DNA of 64,000 nucleotides from [Mycobacterium] stephanolepidis (lineage in GTDB: Bacteria > Actinomycetota > Actinomycetes > Mycobacteriales > Mycobacteriaceae). The notes beneath the pieces were generated by a model. The model worked only from the letters and a program-made list of their open reading frames with translations. It had not been told where the DNA came from and searched no databases. The position numbers and the translations under genes are program-made. This document shows, piece after piece, positions 34,259 to 43,054 of the stretch; position 1 is the first letter of the stretch, and each line of letters begins with the position of its first letter. Location: NCBI RefSeq assembly GCF_002356335.1, contig NZ_AP018165.1, forward strand, positions 1,674,001 through 1,738,000, read 5' to 3'.

Positions 34259-35212
34259 GTGAAGTCGGTTGACCTGAGCCCGCGGGTGCTGCAGCAGTTC
34301 TGTGTTCTTGCTCAGGAGAAGCATTTTGGGCGGGCGGCCGATCGTCTCTACATCAGCCAGCCTTCGCTGAGTCAGGCGATCAGCAGACTAGAGCAGTCCC
34401 TGGGGGTGACGTTGTTGGTCAGAACCTCGCGCGCTGTCGAGCTCACGCCCGCGGGTCAGGCATTCGCCGCCGAGGTTGAAGGAATTCTCCAGGCGCAGCA
34501 GGCGGCCGTAATGCGTGCGCGTCGTATCGCCCAGGGCGAGGAGAGCCGGCTCAGGCTGGGGGCGACAGATTCTCTTGCATACACGTTCGTTCCCGCGCTG
34601 CTGCGTCGATGTCAGCAGGATCTGCCGCACTTGCAGATAGTGCTGCAGGACTACCGATACGACGAACTGATCGAACGCACGAAGTCCGGGCACGTCGATG
34701 TGGCGATAATGTATGGCCCGCTAGGCGATTTGACGGGATTGTCTGCTTCGATGGTGACGACCGAGCCCATCATGGTCGCGCTGTCTGCTGACCACCGGCT
34801 GGCGCAGGAACCACATGTGGCCGTCGGAGATCTGGCAGACGAAGGCTTCGCGCTGCCATGGACGGCACATACATCCCTCGTCAGCGAACTCGTATCCATG
34901 TGTGAAGCAGCCGGTTTCACTCCCCGGCAGACCGCGAGCGCGAACACCACGATCGGACTGATTGCACACGTGGCTTCCGGATCGTGTGTTGCGTTTGTGC
35001 CGTCGCGAATGCGTTTCATCATCGCCCCGCCGGAGGTCGTGCTGAAGCCGTTGGTGGCCAACAGAATACCTTCAGAAGCAATAGAACCCCCGCGTGTCAT
35101 CCAGACACAGATACTGGCTCTTACCCGTGCGGGATCACACGACCCCGCCATCGATACGATTCTGAAACTCCTACACGATCCGACAGTTCACGGACTGCCC
35201 AAAACGTGTTGA
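34259..35212 (+). CDS. LysR-family transcriptional regulator
   Basis: This 317-aa regulator has the typical N-terminal winged helix (LQQFCVLAQEKHFGRAADRLYISQPSLSQAISRLEQSLG, about residues 11-49, then LLVRTSRAVELTPAG) and a C-terminal periplasmic-binding-like effector domain (LRLGATDSLAYTFVP, VDVAIMYGPLGDL, GFALPWTA). The GTG at 34259 has GGTGAGG just before it. No divergent partner gene is adjacent, so the target is not evident; the next gene encodes a small secreted protein in the same direction. Confidence 0.9.
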   Translation: MKSVDLSPRVLQQFCVLAQEKHFGRAADRLYISQPSLSQAISRLEQSLGVTLLVRTSRAVELTPAGQAFAAEVEGILQAQQAAVMRARRIAQGEESRLRLGATDSLAYTFVPALLRRCQQDLPHLQIVLQDYRYDELIERTKSGHVDVAIMYGPLGDLTGLSASMVTTEPIMVALSADHRLAQEPHVAVGDLADEGFALPWTAHTSLVSELVSMCEAAGFTPRQTASANTTIGLIAHVASGSCVAFVPSRMRFIIAPPEVVLKPLVANRIPSEAIEPPRVIQTQILALTRAGSHDPAIDTILKLLHDPTVHGLPKTC

Positions 35213-35335
35213 TGCCTGGCGAATCTGCCTGTCGTCCACGTGTCGCGCTGCTATGTCTTGCATGGAGTTGGATACCAATCACAGGTGGCATGAGAATCCG
35301 TCGGCTGGTGCCGCAACGCGGCGTATTCTGGAGCC

Positions 35336-35605
35336 ATGAAGCGACCACATAATGTGGCGCGAGTTCTCTGCTCGACACTCGCTGTCGGAGCTCTGGCTTT
35401 AGCGCCAATGATCTTGCCCAGCCCGGCAGCGGGCACCGCGCACGCGACCGTGTGCGCCTCTGCCGGAAACACTTCCAAATGCGAGGGTGCGCCCAGCTCG
35501 GCGTGGTACGGCTATGGGTACTACCCGCCGGGCGCGTACTGGGGAATGCCCGGGTACCCGCCCCTTGCCGCAGGGGCGGGCATCCCGGTTCGGCCTATCC
35601 CTTAA
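35336..35605 (+). CDS. small secreted Tyr/Pro/Gly-rich protein
   Basis: This 89-aa protein starts at the ATG at 35336 and has a signal peptide ([28 protein letters not shown]). The mature part has two cysteines (VCASAGNTSKCEG) and a Tyr/Pro/Gly-rich tail (WYGYGYYPPGAYWGMPGYPP). I know no function; such short exported proteins are common in mycobacteria. Its 3' end overlaps the convergent lipoprotein gene by 11 bases. Confidence 0.6.
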   Translation: MKRPHNVARVLCSTLAVGALALAPMILPSPAAGTAHATVCASAGNTSKCEGAPSSAWYGYGYYPPGAYWGMPGYPPLAAGAGIPVRPIP

Positions 35606-36311
35606 CGGCGTTGACGGCCTTCACGAAGACATCCGATAGCTCGTTGCGGTCGACATCGCCCATGCCCGATACCGACACGGCGTGGTGGTCGTCGAGCTGA
35701 GCGGAGTAGGCGATCTGCACCATCTCCTTCTCCATACCGGGCGCGCTGATCTTGATGTTGGTGGACGTCCCGGTCGTCTTCACACCGTCGATGGCGGGGG
35801 CGTCGATCTTCTCGCCGGTACCTTCCGCCATGCCGGCGATCGACAGCGAGAACTTGTCGCATGCCCCGTTGGTGGTGTCGGCGGGGATCGGGCTGACCGT
35901 CTCCATCGCCGCGGCGATGATCATCGTCTTGGACATCGGGTCACCGTTGCCCTTGGCTCCGGTGACACCCTGCATGGACGTACCGGTCACCTGCGGGAAG
36001 GCGCCCAGCATCTTGTCGGCGCACTCCTGCGGGGTGAAGGTGGCCTTGTCGAAGATGCCCTTCATCTGATCGAGCATCGCCTGGGTCACGGTGGTCTTGG
36101 GCTGCACCTCGACGGTGTATCCGGCGGGGAACTGGTCCTTGATGGCGTCGATCTTGGCGATATCGAAGCTGCTCGCCGCTGCCGTGGAGGTGGTGGCGCT
36201 GCTGCTGGCCGAAGAGCCCGCGGACTCGTCCTTCTTGTCATTGCTCGAACAGCCCAGCATCAGCCCGCCAGCCAAGACCACGGTGCCGAAAACGGTCAGT
36301 GAACGATTCAT
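35595..36311 (-). CDS. conserved mycobacterial lipoprotein (DUF5642-like)
   Basis: This 238-aa protein has a lipoprotein signal (VVLAGGLMLGC, Cys about residue 21), a Ser/Ala linker, and an extracytoplasmic domain with FDIAKIDAIKDQFPAGYTVEV, FTPQECADKMLGAFP and NGACDKFSLSIAGMAEGTG. The two cysteines probably form a disulfide. The pattern fits the mycobacterial DUF5642/LpqN-like group of lipoproteins; this is a tentative family call. It is divergent from the VIT-type transporter with only 59 bases between starts, so they may share a promoter region. Confidence 0.72.
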   Translation of the reverse strand: MNRSLTVFGTVVLAGGLMLGCSSNDKKDESAGSSASSSATTSTAAASSFDIAKIDAIKDQFPAGYTVEVQPKTTVTQAMLDQMKGIFDKATFTPQECADKMLGAFPQVTGTSMQGVTGAKGNGDPMSKTMIIAAAMETVSPIPADTTNGACDKFSLSIAGMAEGTGEKIDAPAIDGVKTTGTSTNIKISAPGMEKEMVQIAYSAQLDDHHAVSVSGMGDVDRNELSDVFVKAVNAVKG

Positions 36312-36370
36312 GTCGGTAATTCCCCTCTGAGCAGTGCGTTTTCAGGAACCTGGAAGTAGATTCGTACATC

Positions 36371-37102
36371 GTGGCACTCGACGGCTCTGCGGAATCTGCC
36401 GAACTACCGCATGAATTTGACCACACGCACCCAGACGTGTCCGGGGGATGGTTGCGTGCGGCCACCTTCGGAGCGATGGACGGCCTGGTCACGAACACCG
36501 CGCTGGTTGCCGGCGTGGGTGCTAGCGGGCTGGACACACACGCGATCGTGCTGACCGGGGCGGCCAGTCTGGTGGCGGGTGCGTTCTCCATGGCGCTGGG
36601 TGAATTCACGTCGGTATCGACGTCCAACTCGCAGATCGAGCACGAGGCGAGCGTGGAGCGTCGGGCAATCCAGCTGCACCCCGATGCCGAGAAGAAGGAG
36701 CTCATCGCCATGCTCGGCGATATCGGGCTCTCGCCGCAGACCGCGGCCGCGGCCGCCGACGAGATTCACCAGGACGAGAACACCGCGGTGACGATCCACC
36801 TCACCCGAGAGCTCGGCATCAATCCCAACGACACTCCGTCGCCGTGGGTGGCCGCGATCTCCTCATTCCTGACGTTCTCGGTGGGTGCGGTGGTGCCGCT
36901 GATCCCGTTCCTGTTGGGATTCGCGTCACTGCTGGCGGGGCTGGTCTGCGGGGGAGTGGGTCTGCTGGTCGCCGGGTGGGTTGCCGGACGCTTCACGGCG
37001 CGCGCACCCTGGCTGAGCGCATTGCGACAGTTGGCCTTTGGCGCCATCGCTATCGGCGCCACCTACGTGATAGGTCATCTGATCGGCGTCGCAGTGAACT
37101 AG
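36371..37102 (+). CDS. VIT1/CCC1-family iron/manganese transporter
   Basis: This 243-aa protein belongs to the VIT1/CCC1 family (PF01988), membrane transporters that move Fe2+ or Mn2+ out of the cytoplasm. The family start is visible (GGWLRAATFGAMDGLVTNTALVAGV), followed by helix 2 (GAASLVAGAFSMALGEFTSVSTSNSQIE), the acidic metal-binding cytoplasmic helices (about residues 90-150) and three more hydrophobic segments (SSFLTFSVGAVVPLIPFLLG, LLAGLVCGGVGLLVAGWVAG, AFGAIAIGATYVIGHLIG). GTG start at 36371. Confidence 0.9.
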   Translation: MALDGSAESAELPHEFDHTHPDVSGGWLRAATFGAMDGLVTNTALVAGVGASGLDTHAIVLTGAASLVAGAFSMALGEFTSVSTSNSQIEHEASVERRAIQLHPDAEKKELIAMLGDIGLSPQTAAAAADEIHQDENTAVTIHLTRELGINPNDTPSPWVAAISSFLTFSVGAVVPLIPFLLGFASLLAGLVCGGVGLLVAGWVAGRFTARAPWLSALRQLAFGAIAIGATYVIGHLIGVAVN

Positions 37103-37165
37103 CGTCGCGACGCGCGAAGCTGAGAATGTGCTGAGAGCGGGCAAACCGGCTGGCAGAATTGTGAA

Positions 37166-39187
37166 GTGAATTTCACCAGGGTGCCGCTGAAACCCGATGA
37201 ATTGGCGCAGGCGGCCGTCATGGCCGCGCTCACCGCCGCCATGGTCATCGTCGGGGTTGCCCTGCCGATCTTGGGTGCCGTCCAGCTACTCGGTGCCGTA
37301 CCCATGGGTCTGCTCGGATATCGCTACCGTGTCCGGGTGCTGCTGGCCGCAGCCGTGGCCGGCGGCGTCATCGCCTTCCTGCTCGCCGGGCTCGGCGGTT
37401 TGATCGCCATGGGCAACTGCGTCTACATCGGTGGCCTTACCGGCGTAGTGCGCCGACGCGGACACGGCATGCCCCTGCTGACGGTGCTCGGGGTGATTTG
37501 TAGCGCGATCATCGCTGGTTTGGCAGTCGGTGCGCTGGCCCTGCTGAACCGGATGCGCACCTTGCTCTTCGATGCCCTGCGCGCCTCGCTGGAGGGCCTG
37601 TTCAAGATGATCGGCCACATCCCGCACCTGGAGCCCGTGGGAGTCAATGCGACGAACGCCATCGATTTCGCGATGCGCAACTGGGTGTGGTTCATCGGTG
37701 GCATCGTCTTCGTATTCGTCCTGTTCAACGCGTTGTTCGGCTGGTGGGTGCTCTCTCGTGTGATCAAGCGGCTGGCCGTGATTCCCGATGTGCACCAGCT
37801 CGACCCGCCGACGCCTGCGGGTGCGGTGGGTCCGGTGCCCGCGCGCCTGCGGGATGTGCGATTCCGCTATCCGCGCGGTGAATCCGATGCGCTGGCACCG
37901 CTTTCGATGAGCATTGAGGTCGGCGAGCATGTCGCGATCACCGGGCCCAACGGCTCGGGCAAGAGCACCTTGATGCGCATTCTGGCCGGGCGTGAACCCA
38001 CGTCGGGGGAGATCGAGCGGCCGGGTTCGGTGGGGCTCGGCGCCATCGGGGGCACCGCAATCGTCATGCAGCACCCGGAAAGTCAGGTGTTGGGTACCAA
38101 GGTTGCCGACGACGTGGTGTGGGGCCTGCCCGCCGATCACGACGTCGACATCGAGGGGCTGCTGCGCGAAGTCGGCCTGGAGGGGATGGCCGAGCACAGC
38201 ACCTCCTCACTGTCGGGCGGGGAGCTGCAACGTCTGGCGGTGGCCTCGGCCCTGGCGCGCGACCCCGCACTGTTGGTGGCCGACGAGATCACCAGCATGG
38301 TCGACCCGAAGGGGCGTGAGGATCTGCTGGGTGTGCTGTCCCGGCTCACCGATCAGCATCAGATGTCACTGGTGCACATCACCCATTTCCAGTCCGAGGC
38401 TGCCGCCGCAGACCGCGAGATCGCGTTGCGTGCGGTCAACGGCAAGACGGCGACCACCGCGATTCAGACGGTTCCGGTGCCCACCACCACGGCTGCGCGG
38501 CCCGATACCGAGTCGCCCGTTGTTCTCGAGTTCGATTCCGTCGCACACCAATACGCCAGCGGAACACCCTGGGCGAAAACCGCATTGCACGACGTGTCGC
38601 TGGCCGTGCACGAGGGCGACGGTGTGCTCATCCATGGCGGAAACGGTTCGGGCAAGTCGACGCTGGCCTGGATCGCCGCCGGCCTCACCAAACCAACCTC
38701 CGGGCAGTGCCTGCTGGACGGCAAGCCGGTCTCCGATCAGGTCGGGTCGGTGGCCATCAGCTTTCAGGCCGCCCGGTTGCAGCTGCTGCGCAGCCGCGTC
38801 GACTACGAAATAGCTTCGGCGGCAGGATTTTCCGTTCGCAATACCGACCGTATCGTGGCTGCGCTGGCCAGCGTCGGGCTCGAAGCAGACCTGATCAAGC
38901 GTCCCATCGATCAGCTCAGCGGCGGCCAGATGCGGCGGGTGGTGCTGGCCGGCCTGCTGGCTCGTTCACCGCGCGCCCTGATTCTCGACGAGCCACTCGC
39001 GGGTCTGGATGCCGAGTCGCAGGCGGGTCTGCTGCGGCTACTGGTCCAGGTACGCGAGCGTGAACGGCTCACCATCGTGGTCATCTCGCACGACTTCGAT
39101 GGCATGCAGGAGCTGTGTCCGCGCACGGTGCACCTGCAGTCCGGGGTGCTGCTCCCTGAATCGGTCGGGTCGGGGAGTCTCTCATGA
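37166..39187 (+). CDS. ECF-type transporter protein: membrane domain fused to two ATPase domains (Rv2326c-like)
   Basis: This 673-aa protein has an N-terminal membrane part of about 210 residues (five or more hydrophobic segments, for example [20 protein letters not shown]) and two ABC ATPase domains. Domain 1 has Walker [10 protein letters not shown] (about residue 260), signature LSGGELQRL (about 349) and Walker B LLVADEIT. Domain 2 has GGNGSGKST (about 491), LSGGQMRRV (about 585) and [12 protein letters not shown]. It combines both A subunits of an energy-coupling factor with a possible S-like substrate-binding domain. The T subunit follows with a four-base overlap. The substrate, probably a vitamin or metal, is unknown. 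Confidence 0.88.
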   Translation: MNFTRVPLKPDELAQAAVMAALTAAMVIVGVALPILGAVQLLGAVPMGLLGYRYRVRVLLAAAVAGGVIAFLLAGLGGLIAMGNCVYIGGLTGVVRRRGHGMPLLTVLGVICSAIIAGLAVGALALLNRMRTLLFDALRASLEGLFKMIGHIPHLEPVGVNATNAIDFAMRNWVWFIGGIVFVFVLFNALFGWWVLSRVIKRLAVIPDVHQLDPPTPAGAVGPVPARLRDVRFRYPRGESDALAPLSMSIEVGEHVAITGPNGSGKSTLMRILAGREPTSGEIERPGSVGLGAIGGTAIVMQHPESQVLGTKVADDVVWGLPADHDVDIEGLLREVGLEGMAEHSTSSLSGGELQRLAVASALARDPALLVADEITSMVDPKGREDLLGVLSRLTDQHQMSLVHITHFQSEAAAADREIALRAVNGKTATTAIQTVPVPTTTAARPDTESPVVLEFDSVAHQYASGTPWAKTALHDVSLAVHEGDGVLIHGGNGSGKSTLAWIAAGLTKPTSGQCLLDGKPVSDQVGSVAISFQAARLQLLRSRVDYEIASAAGFSVRNTDRIVAALASVGLEADLIKRPIDQLSGGQMRRVVLAGLLARSPRALILDEPLAGLDAESQAGLLRLLVQVRERERLTIVVISHDFDGMQELCPRTVHLQSGVLLPESVGSGSLS

Positions 39188-39990
39188 CGACGACACGTGC
39201 ACCGCGTCGCCCGGTGGTTCTGCTGCGCCCGGTCCCCGGAACCTCCCCGATCCATAGGTTGTGGGCTGGGACCAAACTTATTGCGGTATTCCTCATCTCG
39301 GTACTGCTGACGTTGTTCCCGACCTGGACGGCGATCGGGGCAGTGGCGGCTCTGGTGATCATTACCGCGTGGCTGGCCCACATCCCGCGCGGTGCGGTGC
39401 CCACCATCCCGATCTGGATGGTGGCCTTGGTGATCGGGGGCAGCCTCACCGTGTTCTTCAGTGGCGGGCCGCCGTTCTGGCATATAGGCGGACTGACCAT
39501 CGGCTTCCACGGCGTGCTCGCGGTGGCGCGCACGACTGCGGTGGCGCTGGTACTACTCGGCACGGGAGCCATGGTGTCGTGGACGACCAACGTCTCCGAG
39601 ATCGCGCCCGCCGTGGCGCTACTGGGACGCCCGTTGAAAGTCTTCGGCATTCCCGTCGACGAACGCGCCGCCACCCTCGCGTTGGCGCTGCGTTCGTTCC
39701 CCATGCTCTCCGACGAGTTCCGGGTGCTCATCGCGGCCCGCAGGCTGCGCCCACCGCAGGTGCGTGAGGGCAGACGCGGGCTGGGCTGGGTGGCCGAGGT
39801 TGTCGACATGCTGACCGCGGCCATCACCGTCGCGCTGCGGCGTGCCTCCGAAATGGGCGATGCCATCACCGCGCGCGGCGGCAGCGGGCAGATCGCGGCA
39901 CATCCGCATCGGCCAGGCCGGTGGGATGCCGTGGCCCTGCTGGTGCTCATCACGATCGGAACGGCGGTCGTTTTGTTCGAGGTGCTGTAG
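39184..39990 (+). CDS. EcfT/CbiQ-type transmembrane coupling protein (Rv2325c-like)
   Basis: This 268-aa membrane protein is the T component that links the ATPases to the substrate-binding part of an ECF transporter. Hydrophobic segments near residues 28-62, 75-95 and 115-135 and 245-265 are visible, and the coupling helices contain [16 protein letters not shown] and [15 protein letters not shown], the ArgAla-type signatures of CbiQ proteins. It overlaps the upstream ATPase gene, so the two form a complete transporter operon. Confidence 0.88.
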   Translation: MTTTRAPRRPVVLLRPVPGTSPIHRLWAGTKLIAVFLISVLLTLFPTWTAIGAVAALVIITAWLAHIPRGAVPTIPIWMVALVIGGSLTVFFSGGPPFWHIGGLTIGFHGVLAVARTTAVALVLLGTGAMVSWTTNVSEIAPAVALLGRPLKVFGIPVDERAATLALALRSFPMLSDEFRVLIAARRLRPPQVREGRRGLGWVAEVVDMLTAAITVALRRASEMGDAITARGGSGQIAAHPHRPGRWDAVALLVLITIGTAVVLFEVL

Positions 39991-40076
39991 CGGCGCTACT
40001 TAGCGTCGAGTGTGCCGATGGTGTCGATTTTCGGCGGAATCTCGACCGTATCCGCACACTCGGCGCGGCGCTACTT
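39991..40076. repeat. convergent intergenic region with direct and inverted repeats
   Basis: The 11 bases CGGCGCTACTT occur at 39991-40001 and again at 40066-40076. Between them GAGTGTGC (about 40008) is complementary to GCACACTC (about 40054), framing a loop with a further TCGA/TCGA pairing. The region lies between convergent stops and may form a bidirectional terminator; there is no T-tract. Confidence 0.45.
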
Positions 40077-41333
40077 CTCCAGGGCCTTGTTCGCCGCCTG
40101 CTGTGCTTGTTGCAGCGCGGTGTGCACGTCCAGACGGCCCAGGAACATCTCGGCGAAATACGGTTTTAGCGCGGCGAATCCGGCTCCGAATCCCTGCCCG
40201 CCCGGAGCCGCGATCTGCTGGCCGTTCAGCACCTCAAAGAACGGGGCCACGTCGACGCCCTTACCCGCCCAATGCTGAAAGTAGGGCTCGCGCGCGCTGA
40301 GCACCGCGGGGATGGCTGAGCCGCTGCGGCCCAGGAAGGAGTTGCCCTCGGCGCTACCCATCCAGGCCAGCGTGCGTGTGGTCGCCTCGGGGTGCGGTGA
40401 GGACGAATTGGCGGCGGCCACAATGCCGTTGGTGACGCTGACCCGACCCTCGGGCCCGGCCGGCATCATCGCCACACCCCAGGGGAAGGTGGCGTTGGCC
40501 TGGATCTGGGCCAGGTTGTAGGTGCCCGATTGAAACAGTGCCATCCGTCCCTGCAGGAACTGGTTGCGTGAGAAGTCGTTGTTGGAGTTGGTGTCGGCGG
40601 CCGAGGGCGCCACCTTGTCGACGTTGATGAGATCGACCAGGTAGGTGAACGCCATCTCGGCGCGGGGGTTGGCGAAGGCGAACTTGTCACCGGCCTGGAA
40701 GACGGCGCCTGCCGACCCGAGGTAGTTCAGGTAGATGCCCTGCAAGTCGTTGGCGGCGTTGTACCCCCAATGCCCGGGCCGGGTGAGCCGGTGCAGCATC
40801 GGGCGCAGGGTGTCGGCGGCGGGGTCGGCATCCCAGCGCAGCTCCGCCAGCTCGGCCGGGTCCACCTGAGCCTCGTCGAGAAGATTCTTGTTGTAGTACA
40901 ACGCAATCCCGGCATCACTGAGCTGCGGGACACCCCAGAGCTTGCCACCGCGGGTGAACTGGGCGACGACTGACGGATCCCAATCTTCTTGCGGATCAAC
41001 GGGGACAAGGTTCCCTGTATCGGCGTAATCGGACAGGTAGGCGTTACTGAGCCAGAAGATGTCGTCGGCACCATGCCCGGCCACATCAGTGCGCAGGCTG
41101 TTGAAGTAACTCGCGTACGACGTCACCGTCACCGCGACCTGGATGTCGGGGTTGCGCCGGGTGAACTCGTCGAACGAGCTGCGGTAGGCGTCGGCCACCT
41201 GCTGGTCCCATACCCGCACGGTGACCACTGTCTTGCCGTGCGGTGTCTTCGGAATGCCGAGCCATCCGGCGATTCCGAACAGCAGCAGGGCGACCAGCCC
41301 GAGCGTCAGGGCGGCACGCGTGGAGGACTTCAT
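40071..41333 (-). CDS. uspC: sugar ABC transporter substrate-binding protein (UspC-like)
   Basis: This 420-aa extracytoplasmic solute-binding protein (family 1) begins at the ATG at 41333, overlapping the UspB stop by one base; a longer frame lies inside uspB. It has an N-terminal hydrophobic segment (LGLVALLLFGIAGWLGI), then VVTVRVWDQQVADAYRSSFDEFTRRNPDIQV, DDIFWLSNAYL and GIALYYNKNLLDEA. In M. tuberculosis UspC was reported to bind amino-sugars. No lipobox cysteine is present, so it is probably held by an uncleaved N-terminal helix or released. Gene order uspA-uspB-uspC is conserved. Confidence 0.88.
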   Translation of the reverse strand: MKSSTRAALTLGLVALLLFGIAGWLGIPKTPHGKTVVTVRVWDQQVADAYRSSFDEFTRRNPDIQVAVTVTSYASYFNSLRTDVAGHGADDIFWLSNAYLSDYADTGNLVPVDPQEDWDPSVVAQFTRGGKLWGVPQLSDAGIALYYNKNLLDEAQVDPAELAELRWDADPAADTLRPMLHRLTRPGHWGYNAANDLQGIYLNYLGSAGAVFQAGDKFAFANPRAEMAFTYLVDLINVDKVAPSAADTNSNNDFSRNQFLQGRMALFQSGTYNLAQIQANATFPWGVAMMPAGPEGRVSVTNGIVAAANSSSPHPEATTRTLAWMGSAEGNSFLGRSGSAIPAVLSAREPYFQHWAGKGVDVAPFFEVLNGQQIAAPGGQGFGAGFAALKPYFAEMFLGRLDVHTALQQAQQAANKALEK

Positions 41334-42148
41334 CACTTGAGTCCGCTCAAGGTGATGGACCGGACGATGTACTTCTGGAACGCCACGAACAGGATCACCA
41401 ACGGCACGATCGCCACGGTGGTCGCCGCCATCACGATCGGCCACTGCGCGTTGAACTGAGATTGCAGCCCAGCCGTGGCGACGGTGAGCACCCGCCAGTT
41501 GCCGCCACTGGTGATCACCAACGGCCACATGAAGTTGTTCCACTGCGACACCACGGTGATGAGGGTCAGCGTGATGAGGATGGGTCTGCTGACCGGCACC
41601 ACCACATGCCACAGGATGTCGAGCGTGTTGGCGCCGTCCAGGCGTGCCGCACGGATCAGGTCGTTGGGGATGGTGCGGAAGTGTTCACGCAGCAGGAAGA
41701 TGGCATAGGGCGATCCGAACATGAACGGGATGACCAACGCCCAGAACGTGTTCCGCAGTCCTACCTGCGTCAGCATCAGATACATCGGCACCACGGTCAC
41801 GGTCGCCGGAATCATCAGCGTGGCCAGATACACCCAGAACAGTCCGTTGCGCCCCGGGAACTGCAGCCGCGCAAAGGCATACGCGGCCAGCACGGAGAAC
41901 GTCAGTTGCCCGATCACGATGATCGCCGTCATCAACACCGTCACCAGCGCGGCGCGCCCGAACCCGGCATCGGCCAGCCCGGTGTAGTTGGCGATCGTGA
42001 ACGGATTCGGCGGAGCCAGCGGGGATTCGGCAGAGAACTGCCGCGTGGTCTTCAGCGATGCCGACAGGGCGAACAGGAACGGCCCGAGGGTGAGGGCTGC
42101 GCCCAGGATCAACAGGAGATAGACGAGCGCATTCCTAGACCAGGTCAT
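41333..42148 (-). CDS. uspB: sugar ABC transporter permease (UspB-like, MalG type)
   Basis: This 271-aa membrane protein is a binding-protein-dependent permease (PF00528). About six hydrophobic segments are visible, beginning with ALVYLLLILGAALTLGPFLFALSAS. The cytoplasmic EAA loop reads NDLIRAARLDGANTLDILWHVVVP, the contact site for the ATPase, which is not encoded here. Its start overlaps the end of uspA by 14 bases. It forms a heterodimer with UspA. Confidence 0.9.
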   Translation of the reverse strand: MTWSRNALVYLLLILGAALTLGPFLFALSASLKTTRQFSAESPLAPPNPFTIANYTGLADAGFGRAALVTVLMTAIIVIGQLTFSVLAAYAFARLQFPGRNGLFWVYLATLMIPATVTVVPMYLMLTQVGLRNTFWALVIPFMFGSPYAIFLLREHFRTIPNDLIRAARLDGANTLDILWHVVVPVSRPILITLTLITVVSQWNNFMWPLVITSGGNWRVLTVATAGLQSQFNAQWPIVMAATTVAIVPLVILFVAFQKYIVRSITLSGLK

Positions 42149-43001
42149 AGCTCACCCGCGTCCGGAAGTAGCGGTGCTGAATCACCGTGACCGCGACCAA
42201 GATCAGGAACAGGATCAGCGACATGGCGGCCGAGTGTCCCACGTGGGCGGACTCGAATGCCTCGGCATACACGCGGTGCGCGGCCAGGTCGGTGCGGTTT
42301 TGCGGGCCACCGCCGGTGAGCGCGTACACGGTGTCGAAGGTCTGCACCGCACTCACCACTCCGGTGACGAGCACGAAGAAGAACGTGGGCCGCAGCATCG
42401 GCAGGGTGATGCGTCGGAACCGCTGCCAGGCCGTCGCGCCGTCCACCCGGGCCGCGTTGTGCACATCGCCCGGGATGGCCAGCAGACCTGCCATGAAGAA
42501 CAGCGCCACGTAGCCGACGTTCGTCCACACACTGACCGCCGCCACCACCGGTAGCGCCAGCGAGGGATCGGTGAGCCATTCGATGCGCTGCCCCAGCAGA
42601 GTGTTGATCGCGCCGTCGGTGGGCGCCAGCATCCAATGCCACAGCACGCCGATGGCCAGCGGCGCGCAGATCCACGGGATCACGTAGATGGTGCGGAACA
42701 GCACGGTGCCGGGCAGCCCGCGCACCAGCAGTGTCGCCGCCAGCAGCCCCAGCACGGTCTGCAGCGGGATCACCAGCGCCACAAAGATCAGCGTCACCAG
42801 CAGGGAGTGCCCGAAGGCGCCGTCGGTGAACACCGAACGCCAGTTGTCGAGGCCGATGAACTCGATGGGGCCCAGCAGATCCCACCGGCACAGGCTCAGC
42901 CACACCACCACCAGGATCGGCAGCAGGAGAAACGCGGTGACGCCGAACAGGCTCGGGGCCAGCAGCCCGTATGCGACGGCTGTCTGCCGCGACCTACTCA
43001 C
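42135..43001 (-). CDS. uspA: sugar ABC transporter permease (UspA-like, MalF type)
   Basis: This 288-aa permease is first in the uspABC operon. The N-terminus is hydrophobic (LLAPSLFGVTAFLLLPILVVVWLSL); the EAA loop reads GDVHNAARVDGATAWQRFRRITLPML, and the C-terminal half has further spans. It is divergent from tldD with 53 bases between starts. No ATPase gene lies in the operon, as in M. tuberculosis, where the ATPase is encoded elsewhere. Confidence 0.9.
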   Translation of the reverse strand: MSRSRQTAVAYGLLAPSLFGVTAFLLLPILVVVWLSLCRWDLLGPIEFIGLDNWRSVFTDGAFGHSLLVTLIFVALVIPLQTVLGLLAATLLVRGLPGTVLFRTIYVIPWICAPLAIGVLWHWMLAPTDGAINTLLGQRIEWLTDPSLALPVVAAVSVWTNVGYVALFFMAGLLAIPGDVHNAARVDGATAWQRFRRITLPMLRPTFFFVLVTGVVSAVQTFDTVYALTGGGPQNRTDLAAHRVYAEAFESAHVGHSAAMSLILFLILVAVTVIQHRYFRTRVSYDLV

Positions 43002-43054
43002 CGGAACATTAAACCGCGCGCAGCCACCGGTGTGGCATAGGTACGGTTGAGCGC

